Positions 29,768 to 38,481 of a stretch of 64,000 nucleotides of DNA are shown piece by piece. The position numbers and the translations under genes are program-made. The notes beneath the pieces are model-generated. The model did no database searches, had not been told where the DNA came from, and was given only the letters and a program-made list of their open reading frames with translations. Within the stretch, counting starts at the first letter, position 1; the number at the start of each line of letters is the position of its first letter. Location of the stretch: NCBI GenBank assembly GCA_022570795.1, contig JAKUDP010000012.1:1302001-1366000 (forward strand), read 5' to 3'. This DNA comes from Sphaerulina vaccinii (Eukaryota; Ascomycota; Dothideomycetes; Mycosphaerellales; Mycosphaerellaceae).

Positions 29768-31903
29768 CTAAGTGCTCCCTGGCCCAGCCTCCATTGCCCT
29801 TTGCACCGAACCAGTGAAATCTACTCCAACCTCTTGTAGTACTTCTGCTTGTTCTTTGACAATTTCTACGCAGTTCTGCCAGACTTCTCCACCTTTCTGC
29901 GCGCTGGACATGTGCCGTTGGAGTGCGCCATTGAATTCATCGACATTCTCTTTTGCCCAGCGGACAACAGCACTCCCACTCGTCGCAGGAAACGAAACGT
30001 TAAATGTTCGGAAAGTGTGTAGAAGTAGAGTGAAAGTCGTGAAGGCGAGAGCTTTGACAAAGGGCTCGAGAGCGCCTGTGAATGGAAGGGATCGAGTCCT
30101 GGCGCGTATGGTTGTTGTTCGAGCAGACAAGTATGTTGTGCGTGCGAGCTCTTCAAACCCAAGACGGAGCAGCCAAGCTACGTCTCGTTGTGTTGACTCT
30201 TGACCTCCACTCTCGTAGCCTAGCTGGCGAGCTATCACTGAGGCCAACTTCGACGCCCGCTCATTGACCTTGGCTTGAATGATCTCTTGAGCTGCTTGAT
30301 TACCTTTGATCCCTCGAGCCATCTTCCGCAGAGTTTCAACCCGAGAAACGGCGTCCTCGAAGTGTTGTAAGGCAATGTCGATATCAAGACCATCGATCTG
30401 CGACTCTACCCAGCGTATGGATTGTGGACGACCATCGGAGTCTACGAGCACAGAGTTACTGCGTGACAGACCGCCGAAGGAAGAGTTAGGATCTGATGTG
30501 GCGTTCTTGGAGTCTTGCAGAAGTGCATCAGCGGCAGCCTTTCGCAAAGAACGATTGTCGCGTCCAGCCATGTATGATATCGCATCGAGGTCCTTTTCGC
30601 GCTTGCTGTGTTCTGCGGCGAGGAGTTTTCGTTGATCTTCTTGTGCTTTGCGAAAAGCTACAATGAGGCTGAGCTTGTCGGTGTTGTCGGATGTGGCGTA
30701 CGTAAAGCTTTCGTTTCCAGCGCGAACATTAATCGCGTTAGCTATCGCTCTGTTCTCTTTGCTATTAGAATGGCCAATGGATGTAGACGACCGGGTAGAA
30801 ATGTCTGCCAGGCTGACATCGTGTAGTGGCCAGCACCTGTCCGCCACGAGCGTTGTCTGAGAATGGCCTTGAGAGCCAAAGTACATGCTTTGGCGGTTGT
30901 TCTTTTGAGGAGTTGCTTCTGCAGGGCGTTTCTTTTCAGATGCGACTAACAGATGATCGTTGAGTAAGACAATGGCGACACGTCTTCGGGGCTTCCAGGT
31001 AGCAGCATTCAGCTCCAGCCATCGCTGACTTTCCATGATGATATGTCGACCGGGAAGTGCAGGCAAATACTTCTGACTGCCTTCAACTCTCTTCCACAGT
31101 GTCTGCAGATGAGTACTCCACATAGCTTCCAGGTTGGCAACGCTGCTCCTATTGGCGCGCTTCCTGTCGGCCAGGGTGAGCGTACTCGCTGTATTGTTCA
31201 ACTCTGCACCACCGGCACTCGCAGCATGTCCGAGTGCCCCAGTAAGGTCGCTCATCAGTGTGCGCAGTGTCCGCATCTCCGTCTTCAGCTTGTCGGCCTC
31301 CTTTGAGATCTTGATGAATTGTGTCCGGTTCTGATAGACATTGTGTTGAAGGTCCGCGTCTGTATGGGCCTTCACCGCCTGCAAGTCTCTCTGATAGGCC
31401 TCGACGTCCTGTTCCGTAGCTTCTGACAGTATGGACTGCACGTACTTCTCGGACTGCAGATTGGGGTCCTTCAAGGCGCGCATGTCCACCTTCAGCCTGC
31501 CTCGCCCTCTCTCGCCGCCCTTGTCAGGACTCGTTCTCCCACTTGGCGTTTCCCCTCCTCTACTCGGCGGTGGACGTGATATACTCCGCTGACTGGCGGC
31601 GTCACTCCTGTACTGCGCCGGCATAGAAGGCATTGCTGGCATGGGCGGAGCGGGGCCATCTTGTGGGATTCCGCCTGTAAAGCGCGTACTGTATCGCCTC
31701 TTCACCAAATCACTCGTGTCTCCTCTCGGTCTTTCCCTCGAAGTGGCATCGCTTCTGGTCGACTTCGCGTCACTCAGCACGGAATAGGTCGAGTTGTTCC
31801 TGTTGGCTGATGGATCGCGGTTTTGTGCTATCGGCCCAGAGATCGTCGGACGCGTCGCTGTCGTCTTCTTCCGCCGCAGCGAAATGCCTTTGCTCTCGGA
31901 CAT
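29768..31903 (-). CDS. EXO84: exocyst complex component EXO84
   Basis: Single exon, 711 residues from ATG 31903 (MSESKGISLRRKK); the frame continues to an ATG at 31996 that would overlap the neighbour's leader. The N terminus is basic and Ser/Pro-rich. A coiled-coil region follows at about 140-230 (SEKYVQSILSEATEQDVEAY to EADKLKTEMRTLRTLMSDL), as in the Exo84/Vps51 N-terminal domain. A PH-like region comes next (GRHIIMESQRWLELNAATWK, VAIVLLNDHLLVASEKKRP). The C-terminal helical bundle includes LDIDIALQHFEDAVSRVETL. This domain order identifies Exo84, the exocyst subunit that helps tether secretory vesicles at growing tips. It is divergent from TOM20 with 250 bp between starts, a compact shared promoter. 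An in-frame extension follows the stop. Confidence 0.9.
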   Translation of the reverse strand: MSESKGISLRRKKTTATRPTISGPIAQNRDPSANRNNSTYSVLSDAKSTRSDATSRERPRGDTSDLVKRRYSTRFTGGIPQDGPAPPMPAMPSMPAQYRSDAASQRSISRPPPSRGGETPSGRTSPDKGGERGRGRLKVDMRALKDPNLQSEKYVQSILSEATEQDVEAYQRDLQAVKAHTDADLQHNVYQNRTQFIKISKEADKLKTEMRTLRTLMSDLTGALGHAASAGGAELNNTASTLTLADRKRANRSSVANLEAMWSTHLQTLWKRVEGSQKYLPALPGRHIIMESQRWLELNAATWKPRRRVAIVLLNDHLLVASEKKRPAEATPQKNNRQSMYFGSQGHSQTTLVADRCWPLHDVSLADISTRSSTSIGHSNSKENRAIANAINVRAGNESFTYATSDNTDKLSLIVAFRKAQEDQRKLLAAEHSKREKDLDAISYMAGRDNRSLRKAAADALLQDSKNATSDPNSSFGGLSRSNSVLVDSDGRPQSIRWVESQIDGLDIDIALQHFEDAVSRVETLRKMARGIKGNQAAQEIIQAKVNERASKLASVIARQLGYESGGQESTQRDVAWLLRLGFEELARTTYLSARTTTIRARTRSLPFTGALEPFVKALAFTTFTLLLHTFRTFNVSFPATSGSAVVRWAKENVDEFNGALQRHMSSAQKGGEVWQNCVEIVKEQAEVLQEVGVDFTGSVQRAMEAGPGST

Positions 31904-32153
31904 TCTTACTACTGTTGCGTAGATATGTGTGTATAGAGTGGAGGTGTAGTAGTGAGTAGCTGCATGGAGACGGGTGACGCACTGCAGCCAAGACATGCTT
32001 CAGAGAGCTTCACGAAGTTCACGACTTCCCAAAAGTTCTTGTTCCCTCCATCAACATCAACACCACGCCAACCACTTCCGCTCCACCCCATCATCAGCGG
32101 AGATCAGCGTCGCGGAGACACACTCAAACCAAACCCTCTATCATATAGCCCAG
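31904..32153. promoter_or_regulatory. shared promoter of EXO84 and TOM20
   Basis: Only 250 bp separate the two divergent start codons. It is rich in CA/CT runs and CATCAACATCAACACC-type repeats typical of fungal leaders. Confidence 0.45.
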
Positions 32154-32821
32154 ATGGCCTCAACAACACCCTCCTCCGGGCCTTCAACCACAACGATAAT
32201 CGCCGGCGTTGCCTCTCTCCTCACTCTCTCTGGCATCGGCTACGCACTCTACTTTGACCACAAACGCCGCAGCGATCCAGAATTCCGCAAATACCTCAAA
32301 AAGCAACACAAGAAGATCCAAAAAATCGACGAAGTATCCTCAAAACAGCAGGAAGAAGCTCAAAAGCAAAAGATTCGAGCTGTGGTTGATGAGGCGAATG
32401 AGGAAGGCTTCCCTCGAGACCCAGAGGAGACGGAAGCGTATTTCATGCAGGAGGTAGCGAGAGGAGAAGGGATGTGTCAAGATGGAAGTGATCCTGTGGA
32501 CGCTGCATTGTGCTTTTACAAGGCGCTGAAGGTCTATCCGCAGCCGAGGGAGTTGATTAGTATTTATGACAAGACGGTGCCGAAGGTAAGACATCCCATT
32601 CTTTGGAGAAGAAGAGGTGGAAAGTGTCTCTGCGTTCTCGAGCCTACCAAGGCGCTGAGATCGCAGACAGTGCTCAGAGGAAACGCATTCTCAGAGACAC
32701 TTGCTAACATTCATGCTTTCAGCCAATCCTCGATATCCTCGCAGAGATGATTGCCGTAGACCCAAGCATATCAGTCACCGGAGCAAACTCAGATGCTGGA
32801 GGATCAGACATTGTCGAGTAG
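32154..32821 (+). CDS. TOM20: mitochondrial import receptor subunit TOM20, two exons
   Basis: Exon 1 is 32154-32585 and exon 2 is 32723-32821. The 137-bp intron has GTAAGA donor, GCTAAC branch and TTTCAG acceptor, and the product is 176 residues. An N-terminal signal anchor (about residues 11-30, TTTIIAGVASLLTLSGIGYA) is followed by a positively charged linker (YFDHKRRSDPEFRKYLKKQH), then a soluble helical domain with a TPR-like DAALCFYKALKVYPQPRELI and the terminal PILDILAEMIAVDPSI. Length, anchor and TPR match fungal TOM20, the outer-membrane receptor for mitochondrial presequences. The upstream open frame (from 31974) is untranslated leader. Confidence 0.93.
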
Positions 32822-33410
32822 AAGAGCTAGCCAGAATCGGGATTTTACGAAGTACAGCCCTAGGATTGCACGTTGCTCTCTGAACACTGGCAGTGACTGT
32901 GCCATGCTATTGCGAGTTGTGGTCGGCTGAGAAGAGGAGATGAATCCGGAGATACTTTCTACGAGCAGGATGAAAAGGCAGACTCAGTGCCGGAAGACTG
33001 AAAAGAGCATGATACGATACAGCGTGCGTTTTGTGTATAGATTTAAGCTCCGCTTTTGTACATTACGTGTATTGAACACTCTCAAAATCTAGCCTGGACC
33101 CAGGTTCTGCAAATGGTAATGCCGGCAAACTAAGACTGATACGTACCACTCTCTGCTTCGTTCTCGAGATGGCGACAGCAACACGGTTGCAAACCACGTG
33201 GCACAGTCGCTGCAGAATCGTTGGAGAAAGAGGCGTCAGGCAATGACATAGCCGTGTAGGACATCCCGTGCAAAGATCGTTCCGGAATCACCTCTAGCTG
33301 GCGGTTGCGACACGATCGTGACCTGGATAGCGTGGAACTTCCAACACGGCAGAGATTGGCCGAAAAAGAGAGAAATGTGAAGGCAATGCTCGTGTATTGA
33401 GAGATTGCGT
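32822..33410. other. intergenic region
   Basis: About 590 bp downstream of TOM20. Short frames on both strands show no resemblance to known proteins. Confidence 0.35.
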
Positions 33411-33546
33411 GAGACAAACCAATCGGCTAAGTCTCATCTATATTGCTGCGCAGAAGGTCTACAGGGTCATGCAAAGCCATTGAGCTCTACGATAGGTGTT
33501 AAGCATCTGCATATGCCGACGACTCAATCACGAGACCAATGAGGTG
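33411..33546 (-). mobile_element. SINE-like repeat, copy 3 (degenerate)
   Basis: On the minus strand the head reads TTGGTCTCGTGATTGAGTCG, then TCGGCATATGCAGATGCTTAA, aligned with the family head but with several changes. The tail GCCGATTGGTTTGTCTC (33427-33411) matches the family end. Head-to-tail distance of about 125 bp agrees with the other copies. Confidence 0.4.
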
Positions 33547-33764
33547 AGCACGACTGCTCTTGGCCTGGGCGCACATTGCCTCGCAGATAAGAAGTTGTGT
33601 TGCTCAGTAGGGTGCCTCAGAGGGTGTGATAGCCACGAACCTCCTGAGCACTCGAGCTCGCACGGTCAAAGACTTGAGTGCCTGGTCGCGGTGTTCCAGC
33701 TACGTCCATGATGACACTTTGAGTGTCCTCGTTGACTATGTTCTGGTAAATGATGTACCGCAGG

Positions 33765-33912
33765 TCATTCAAGTCCGCACTCTGCTCAATACAGCGACTG
33801 GCCTACGGCTGCCATATAAGCTCCGCAATTTCCAGATGTCCAGTCGATCCGATGTGTCAAGCATCAGCTATGCCAACGACTTAAGTGAGCCACGGAAGAG
33901 AGTACGATCATC
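33765..33912 (-). mobile_element. SINE-like repeat, copy 4 (head only clear)
   Basis: The minus-strand head CCGTGGCTCACTTAAGTCG followed by TTGGCATAGCTGATGCTTGAC (33894-33857) matches the family with a three-base deletion in the A-box loop. A B-box-like GGATCGACTGG follows. The tail is not clearly preserved. The left limit is estimated. Confidence 0.4.
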
Positions 33913-34260
33913 AAGGAACATGCATGCTAGATAGCATATGAACGCTAGATGCCAGGCACCTCGTTTCTCCAATATCCCCTTTCACTAAGCTGCCCGAGCT
34001 CCAGACATGACATCTAACAGCTCGAGCGAGGAATCAGAGACACTTGCGCGAAATGGAAGGACATAGTCGCCAAAAGCGCCACAGAAGCAAGTATCTCTGA
34101 AACCCATTTTCCTAGCAATCGCGCTCTGCATCTGCCGTCGATGCCTTAGCTTCTGATCGCTGGGAGAGATGAATAGCAAATCGACCGAGATTTCGCCAAG
34201 TTTACGAAGTGAGGTTGAGTAACGTTGTGACATAGCCGAAACAAGAAATGAAGTCAGATC

Positions 34261-34418
34261 GACAAAACAAAACAATCGGCCAAGCCTGAGGCCAAGACAG
34301 GATCGCTCTGCGTGTAGATCTATTGGTCTAAGACAGTTGCGTAAGATCTAACTCTGTCAAGTATCAGCTATACCAACGACTTACTGACTAGGCCATGGAG
34401 GCTGATTCGATCATTAGA
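34261..34418 (-). mobile_element. SINE-like repeat, copy 5 (array unit A)
   Basis: Head TGGCCTAGTCAGTAAGTCG with TTGGTATAGCTGATACTTGAC; B-box-like AGTTAGATCT; tail GGCCGATTGTTTTGTTTTGT (34280-34261). The whole unit is closely similar to copy 8, including the shared middle TCTTAGACCAATAGATCTAC-type segment. Confidence 0.5.
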
Positions 34419-34511
34419 ACTTCAGTGGCTCTGTTCATACATGACTGCTGGTTTGGAGACCTGGACTCCGTATAAGAAGAGCCTGTCGCTCTAGAAAAGA
34501 TGAATCCGAAT

Positions 34512-34662
34512 GGCAAAACAATCGGCAACAATTCAAGTGTATGACAATGGTGAGCTCATCTTTAGGACTTCTGGCCTTCATATATGGACCGATACGTCTA
34601 AATCAAACATCAGCTGTACCGACGACTTACAGACTCGGCCACGGAGCCTGATTCGATTGGTG
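34512..34662 (-). mobile_element. SINE-like repeat, copy 6 (array unit B)
   Basis: Head TCCGTGGCCGAGTCTGTAAG then TCGTCGGTACAGCTGATGTT; tail GCCGATTGTTTTGCC (34526-34512). The middle differs from units A and D. Confidence 0.5.
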
Positions 34663-34770
34663 AGATTGAGGGGCATTGATTGAATGTGTGTATGCTGCTT
34701 TCTCGACTTGAGGGTGAAGCAAAATGTGGAAGCAAGAAGCAGAACAATTGACGCAAAAGTTTGATTTGAA

Positions 34771-34922
34771 AAAGGCAAAACAATCGCACTTCCACCTAAG
34801 GTTATCTACCAGGCCATGGTCGACGAGTTGAACTCGGGTCGAACTTAGTACACGGATGCCACTAACCAAGCATCAGTGAATACTAACGACTTACTGACTG
34901 AGCCAAAGAGGCCAGCCGATCA
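34771..34922 (-). mobile_element. SINE-like repeat, copy 7 (array unit C)
   Basis: Head CTTTGGCTCAGTCAGTAAGT then CGTTAGTATTCACTGATGCT. A nearly consensus B-box AGTTCGACCCG lies at 34845-34835. The tail is CGATTGTTTTGCCTTT (34786-34771). This copy carries the best B box of the family. Confidence 0.5.
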
Positions 34923-35000
34923 TTGAGTGTTGTTGCCTGTAGTGCGTATATATACCTCAACCCGGGGTCCGAAGTTGAAAGAAGGATGAGAGACGAAGTT

Positions 35001-35160
35001 GTGCAAAAGAGCAAAACAATCGGCCAAGCCTGAGGCCGCACCGACAGGATCGCTCTGCGAGTAGATCTCTTGGTCTAAGACAGTTGCGCATGTGTAACTC
35101 TGTCAAGCGTCAGCTACGCTGACGACTTACCGATTGAGCCAAAGTGGCTCGTGGACGACT
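35001..35160 (-). mobile_element. SINE-like repeat, copy 8 (array unit D)
   Basis: Head CCACTTTGGCTCAATCGGTA then AGTCGTCAGCGTAGCTGACG. The segment CGTCAGCGTAGCTGACG can fold as a five-base-pair stem with a seven-base loop like an anticodon arm. The tail GGCCGATTGTTTTGC is followed by TCTTTTGC. The copy ends about 110 bp from the stop codon of the MFS gene. Confidence 0.5.
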
Positions 35161-35267
35161 GTTGAGATAAGGACAATCTGCAATAACCTATGTATCTCAT
35201 TCCGGCACGAGTAGCGCTGGCAAAAGTGAAATGGACTTTGGCAAAAATGCGGGAACACGAGCTAGTA

Positions 35268-36970
35268 TCACTCGCCGTTCTCGCGATCCACATCCCATTG
35301 CACGTATCTCGCCACAATCCGCCACTGCAGACTAGCATGCCTGATTCGCTTTCCATAGATGAATAACGGAATCCAGCATAGTAACACAGCGGCAGTGATG
35401 CCGGCCATCGCACCAAAAGCATTCTGATATCCAGCTTCGTCGATCCATGGATTCGTATAGAAACATAGCAGAAATCCGAAGGCAGACTTGAAGCCCAATT
35501 GGGCAACAATGGTTTCTCCTGCCACCGGCCGATACGCGTCAACGATGTAGACAAGAGACACATTCGTTGCTTGCGCGATACTGAAATTAAGCATCCCAAG
35601 ACCTAGCGTTGGCACAAGCCAGTGCCATGAATGCTCAATCCCAGCGCCATAAAGTGCCAAAGCCAACGGTGCTGTGATCAAGCCAAAACTGATGGCCGGG
35701 AGTCTGAACTCTGGTTCTCGGACGCCTCCGTTCCGCTTGGTGAAGTACTCTGCAATCCAGTCTGATACAACGCCACCGAAGAAGATGCCTAAGGCCGAGC
35801 CAATCAGGCCAGCAGCGAAGCAGAGACCGGACTGATACGCTTCGAATTCGTAGACTCCGTCAAATGCTGTAGCGAAGTTCGAGGAAATGGCAACCAGGAA
35901 TCCGATTGTGACGGACATGACCAGAGTCGCCCAGGTAACAGGTGGGAGGATGAGCATGACTAGTGGTCTCAAGAAGATGTGCCAGAGAGATTCGTGAGTT
36001 AGCTTGCCGTGATAGAGCTTGAGAGTATAAATGTATGAGTGTTTCGCTTGGATTTCCTGGTGGCTTTCCGTTACTGTTTCCTTTCCTTCGCTGTCGTCTA
36101 TGCTCTGGGATGGTACTGGTGGCAGCGGTTTACGGTTATATGATGTTTCTGGCATGGTGAAGAACAGCAAGACTGTTACGAGACCAATGAGTGTTGCGGC
36201 CACATAGTATATGTATCGATAGCTCAAGTTGATAGTGATTGCACCACTAATCATGATGCCGATCGAAACTCCAAAGTTCAGTGATGCGGAATAGATTGCC
36301 ATGATGGTGCCTCTCTCATGCAAGAAGAATATGTCGGAGATCGTGATGGGAGCGAGACAGTCTCCAGATCCAGCTGCGAAACCCATGACAATGCGCGCGG
36401 CCAACGTGTTGCCATATGATCGAGCCAGCCCAACCCAGATGGCAGTCCCAGTATATAAAGAGAATGAAGCTAGGTAGACTGGTCGGCGGCCATACTTGAT
36501 GATCAGAGGCATCCACACGAAGTTGCCCAAGCCCTGTAGAAGTGATGTCGTCGTGTAGAAGTATGCAATTTTGGCAACTTGAGCGGTGAAGTCAGATCCT
36601 GGTGTGCCAAAGAAGTCAATAGTTGTCTCGACTACAGCGACACTTGGTCCTGCCGCGAGAAAGTTGCACATTATCATCGCGAGACACACAACGAAGGCTT
36701 GATAGTAGCGGTAGGGCTTGGACCTGATCATTGTCAGCCGAAAGAAGAGCGCACTGTCACAGTAGGACGTTACCAGTTCAATGGGTCGTTAGGATCGTTC
36801 GACGGCGCTGGCACGAGTATGCGTGCCTTCGTGATAGCATCTTGAAGTCTGACGGAGCCAAGAGTATTCGTATGATCATTGCCGTCCTTGAAAGTGTCAG
36901 CCAGACTTTCAGTTACCAAGTCCTCCTGGCAGGTGTTCCAGGTGCAGTCATGAATTCCCTTGTCTGCCAT
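35268..36970 (-). CDS. MFS transporter (DHA1-like), two exons
   Basis: Exon 1 is 36970-36774 and exon 2 is 36723-35268. The 50-bp intron (GTAACG donor, GGCTGAC branch, TCAG acceptor) completes the Trp of DPNDPLNW, which leads into SKPYRYYQAFVVCLAMIMCN. The product is about 550 residues with about 12 spans. NDPxNW followed by the first span, WMPLIIKYGRRPVYLASF at the span 2-3 loop, and a large charged central loop (KPLPPVPSQSIDDSEGKETV) are typical of fungal DHA1-type carriers, many of them drug or toxicant exporters. The substrate is unknown. The next gene upstream (38482-41748) is a dual-finger transcription factor, which might regulate it (proximity only). An array of SINE-like elements lies just 3' of it. 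Confidence 0.88.
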
Positions 36971-38481
36971 GGACGAGACTGCGTTGCAGTGCTTCCGGAG
37001 TGCCTCCGCTGTGCATTATAGACCCATGAATTCCCCTGTCTCCAGCAAACAGCAGGGAGTACGGTATAGCAAGGCGAGGTCGCGGCCTCTGTCTGTGAGG
37101 CTATGGGTGCTCTCCATTCATAGCGTATACATGTACAAAATGGAATTGTCCTCTTGCGGCAGCCGCCGGAGGATTGCTGTAGTGACAATGCACTCACCGG
37201 CTGCTTGGTAGACGCACGCCTCGCGCCAGTACTCTCCGCGAAAACCTGGGGCGCTTGTGTGGGGTTGGCGTCGTGTTCCGCAGGATATGAGCTGGGTGGT
37301 TGTTTCATGGACAGGTTGATGTGAAGTCTGTCCTGAGTTTGACTGGTCTCAGTGCGATCTAGAACAAAAGGGTTTCAAGATCGAGTGGTCCCGAACAGCG
37401 AGGTATACGCGTCAAACAGGATGTACCTGAGGTCCATGACTCAGCACAAATATAGCATTGCCGCTGGAGCCATAGCAGAGTAGACAGAGTGCGAGACTTA
37501 CCTGGGTCGAGTTGTTCTTGTATGCTGCTCCTCGGTAATGGATTTGAGAAGATGATTTCGCCAATGTGGTGTTAGAAGACAACTAAAAGAGTGCCAAAAG
37601 ATTGAGGAGATGAGTTGGTACCTACAAGTGATAGCAGGAGCCACTTCTCGTCCTAGCATCGTCCGGGCGGTGAGTCGTGCAGAATGGTGACCATATCTGA
37701 GCTTGAATCAGGTGCATGTATATCTTTCATACAGCTGGGGCAGTTTGCGCAACTGATGCGCCATGATGATCACAGTCCAGATCAGTACCGCAGAACAGAC
37801 CAAGTCCTCGTTGAATGTGCTGCTCACTCTTTCATGCATGTCCTCGATCCAGCTACCGGCTTCGTATCTTCTTACAGACCACTGCTCCTTCCTATAGTGA
37901 GCACAGTACACGACTGATACCTCACGCTCACGTAACCCTTGCGACATGCTCTCTAGGTCAGAGGTCGTGGACTCGTGGGCTCGTGAACTTGTGTATGCGC
38001 GGTATAATGGCAGTCCACCACCATGTGCTGGTCGCTATGGTGTGTTGTTCAATTCTATGCGACTGCAGGAACTAACATCCTTGAAAGCATGTCGTGCCTG
38101 TTTGGCCAAACTCGAGGTGTGGTGGTTGAAGCCCACCACTTTACGAAGCGAGGCGCGTAAATTCTGATCCCATGGTCGAGGAGAGTATTCGTTGCCACTT
38201 CTGCATTCCCGTATTGTTAGAAGTGTCAATTTCACATCTGAAGTATCTCTGATTCTCGGTGTGACCCACGTAGCTCGGCGCAGAGACAACGCAGGAACGG
38301 CAACGACCATTTTCTTCGAGTCTTGCTCCCAGTGTTCTTGACCAAAATCGATTCATTCCTAGCTGTACATGGTATCATAGTCTAAACGCGAGACACGTCG
38401 CTGTGCAATTCTTTCTTCTTCACTGTAACGTCATGGCCTACTCTTGTTTGTATATTCCCCAACATCACCTTCATTCGCACG
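36971..38481. other. intergenic region
   Basis: 1.5 kb between the start of the MFS gene and the stop of the transcription factor gene. A 131-codon minus frame (37308-36913) overlaps the MFS exon 1 in another frame; no splice solution joins its start to the transporter without stops. It is regarded as promoter and leader. No repeat or RNA gene recognised. Confidence 0.35.

Larger units (their letters stand above)
34261..35160 (-). repeat. tandem array of four SINE-like units
   Basis: Units A-D repeat with starts of the conserved GCAAAACAATCG end near 34271, 34514, 34775 and 35011, a period of about 240-260 bp, all in the same orientation. The unit is about 150 bp of element plus about 100 bp of spacer. 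Spacers before units B and C end in a similar A-rich run (AGAAAAGATG; TTTGAAAAAG). Heads and tails are conserved while middles vary, except for A and D. Confidence 0.6.

Noticed and set aside
34261..35160. CRISPR-like reading of the regularly spaced repeats
   Set aside because: Period of about 250 bp, long conserved blocks and a fungal nuclear context do not fit a CRISPR array.
26309..35160. Functional tRNA genes at the repeat heads
   Set aside because: A and B boxes are present only approximately, no complete acceptor stem pairs with a 3' end, and copies vary in the anticodon-arm region; they look like tRNA-derived repeats, not working tRNAs.
36913..37308. 131-codon minus-strand frame as an extra first exon of the MFS transporter
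   Set aside because: The GTGAGT donor after its first 38 codons is in a phase that fits no acceptor in the transporter frame without a stop; the ATG at 36970 gives a normal N terminus.
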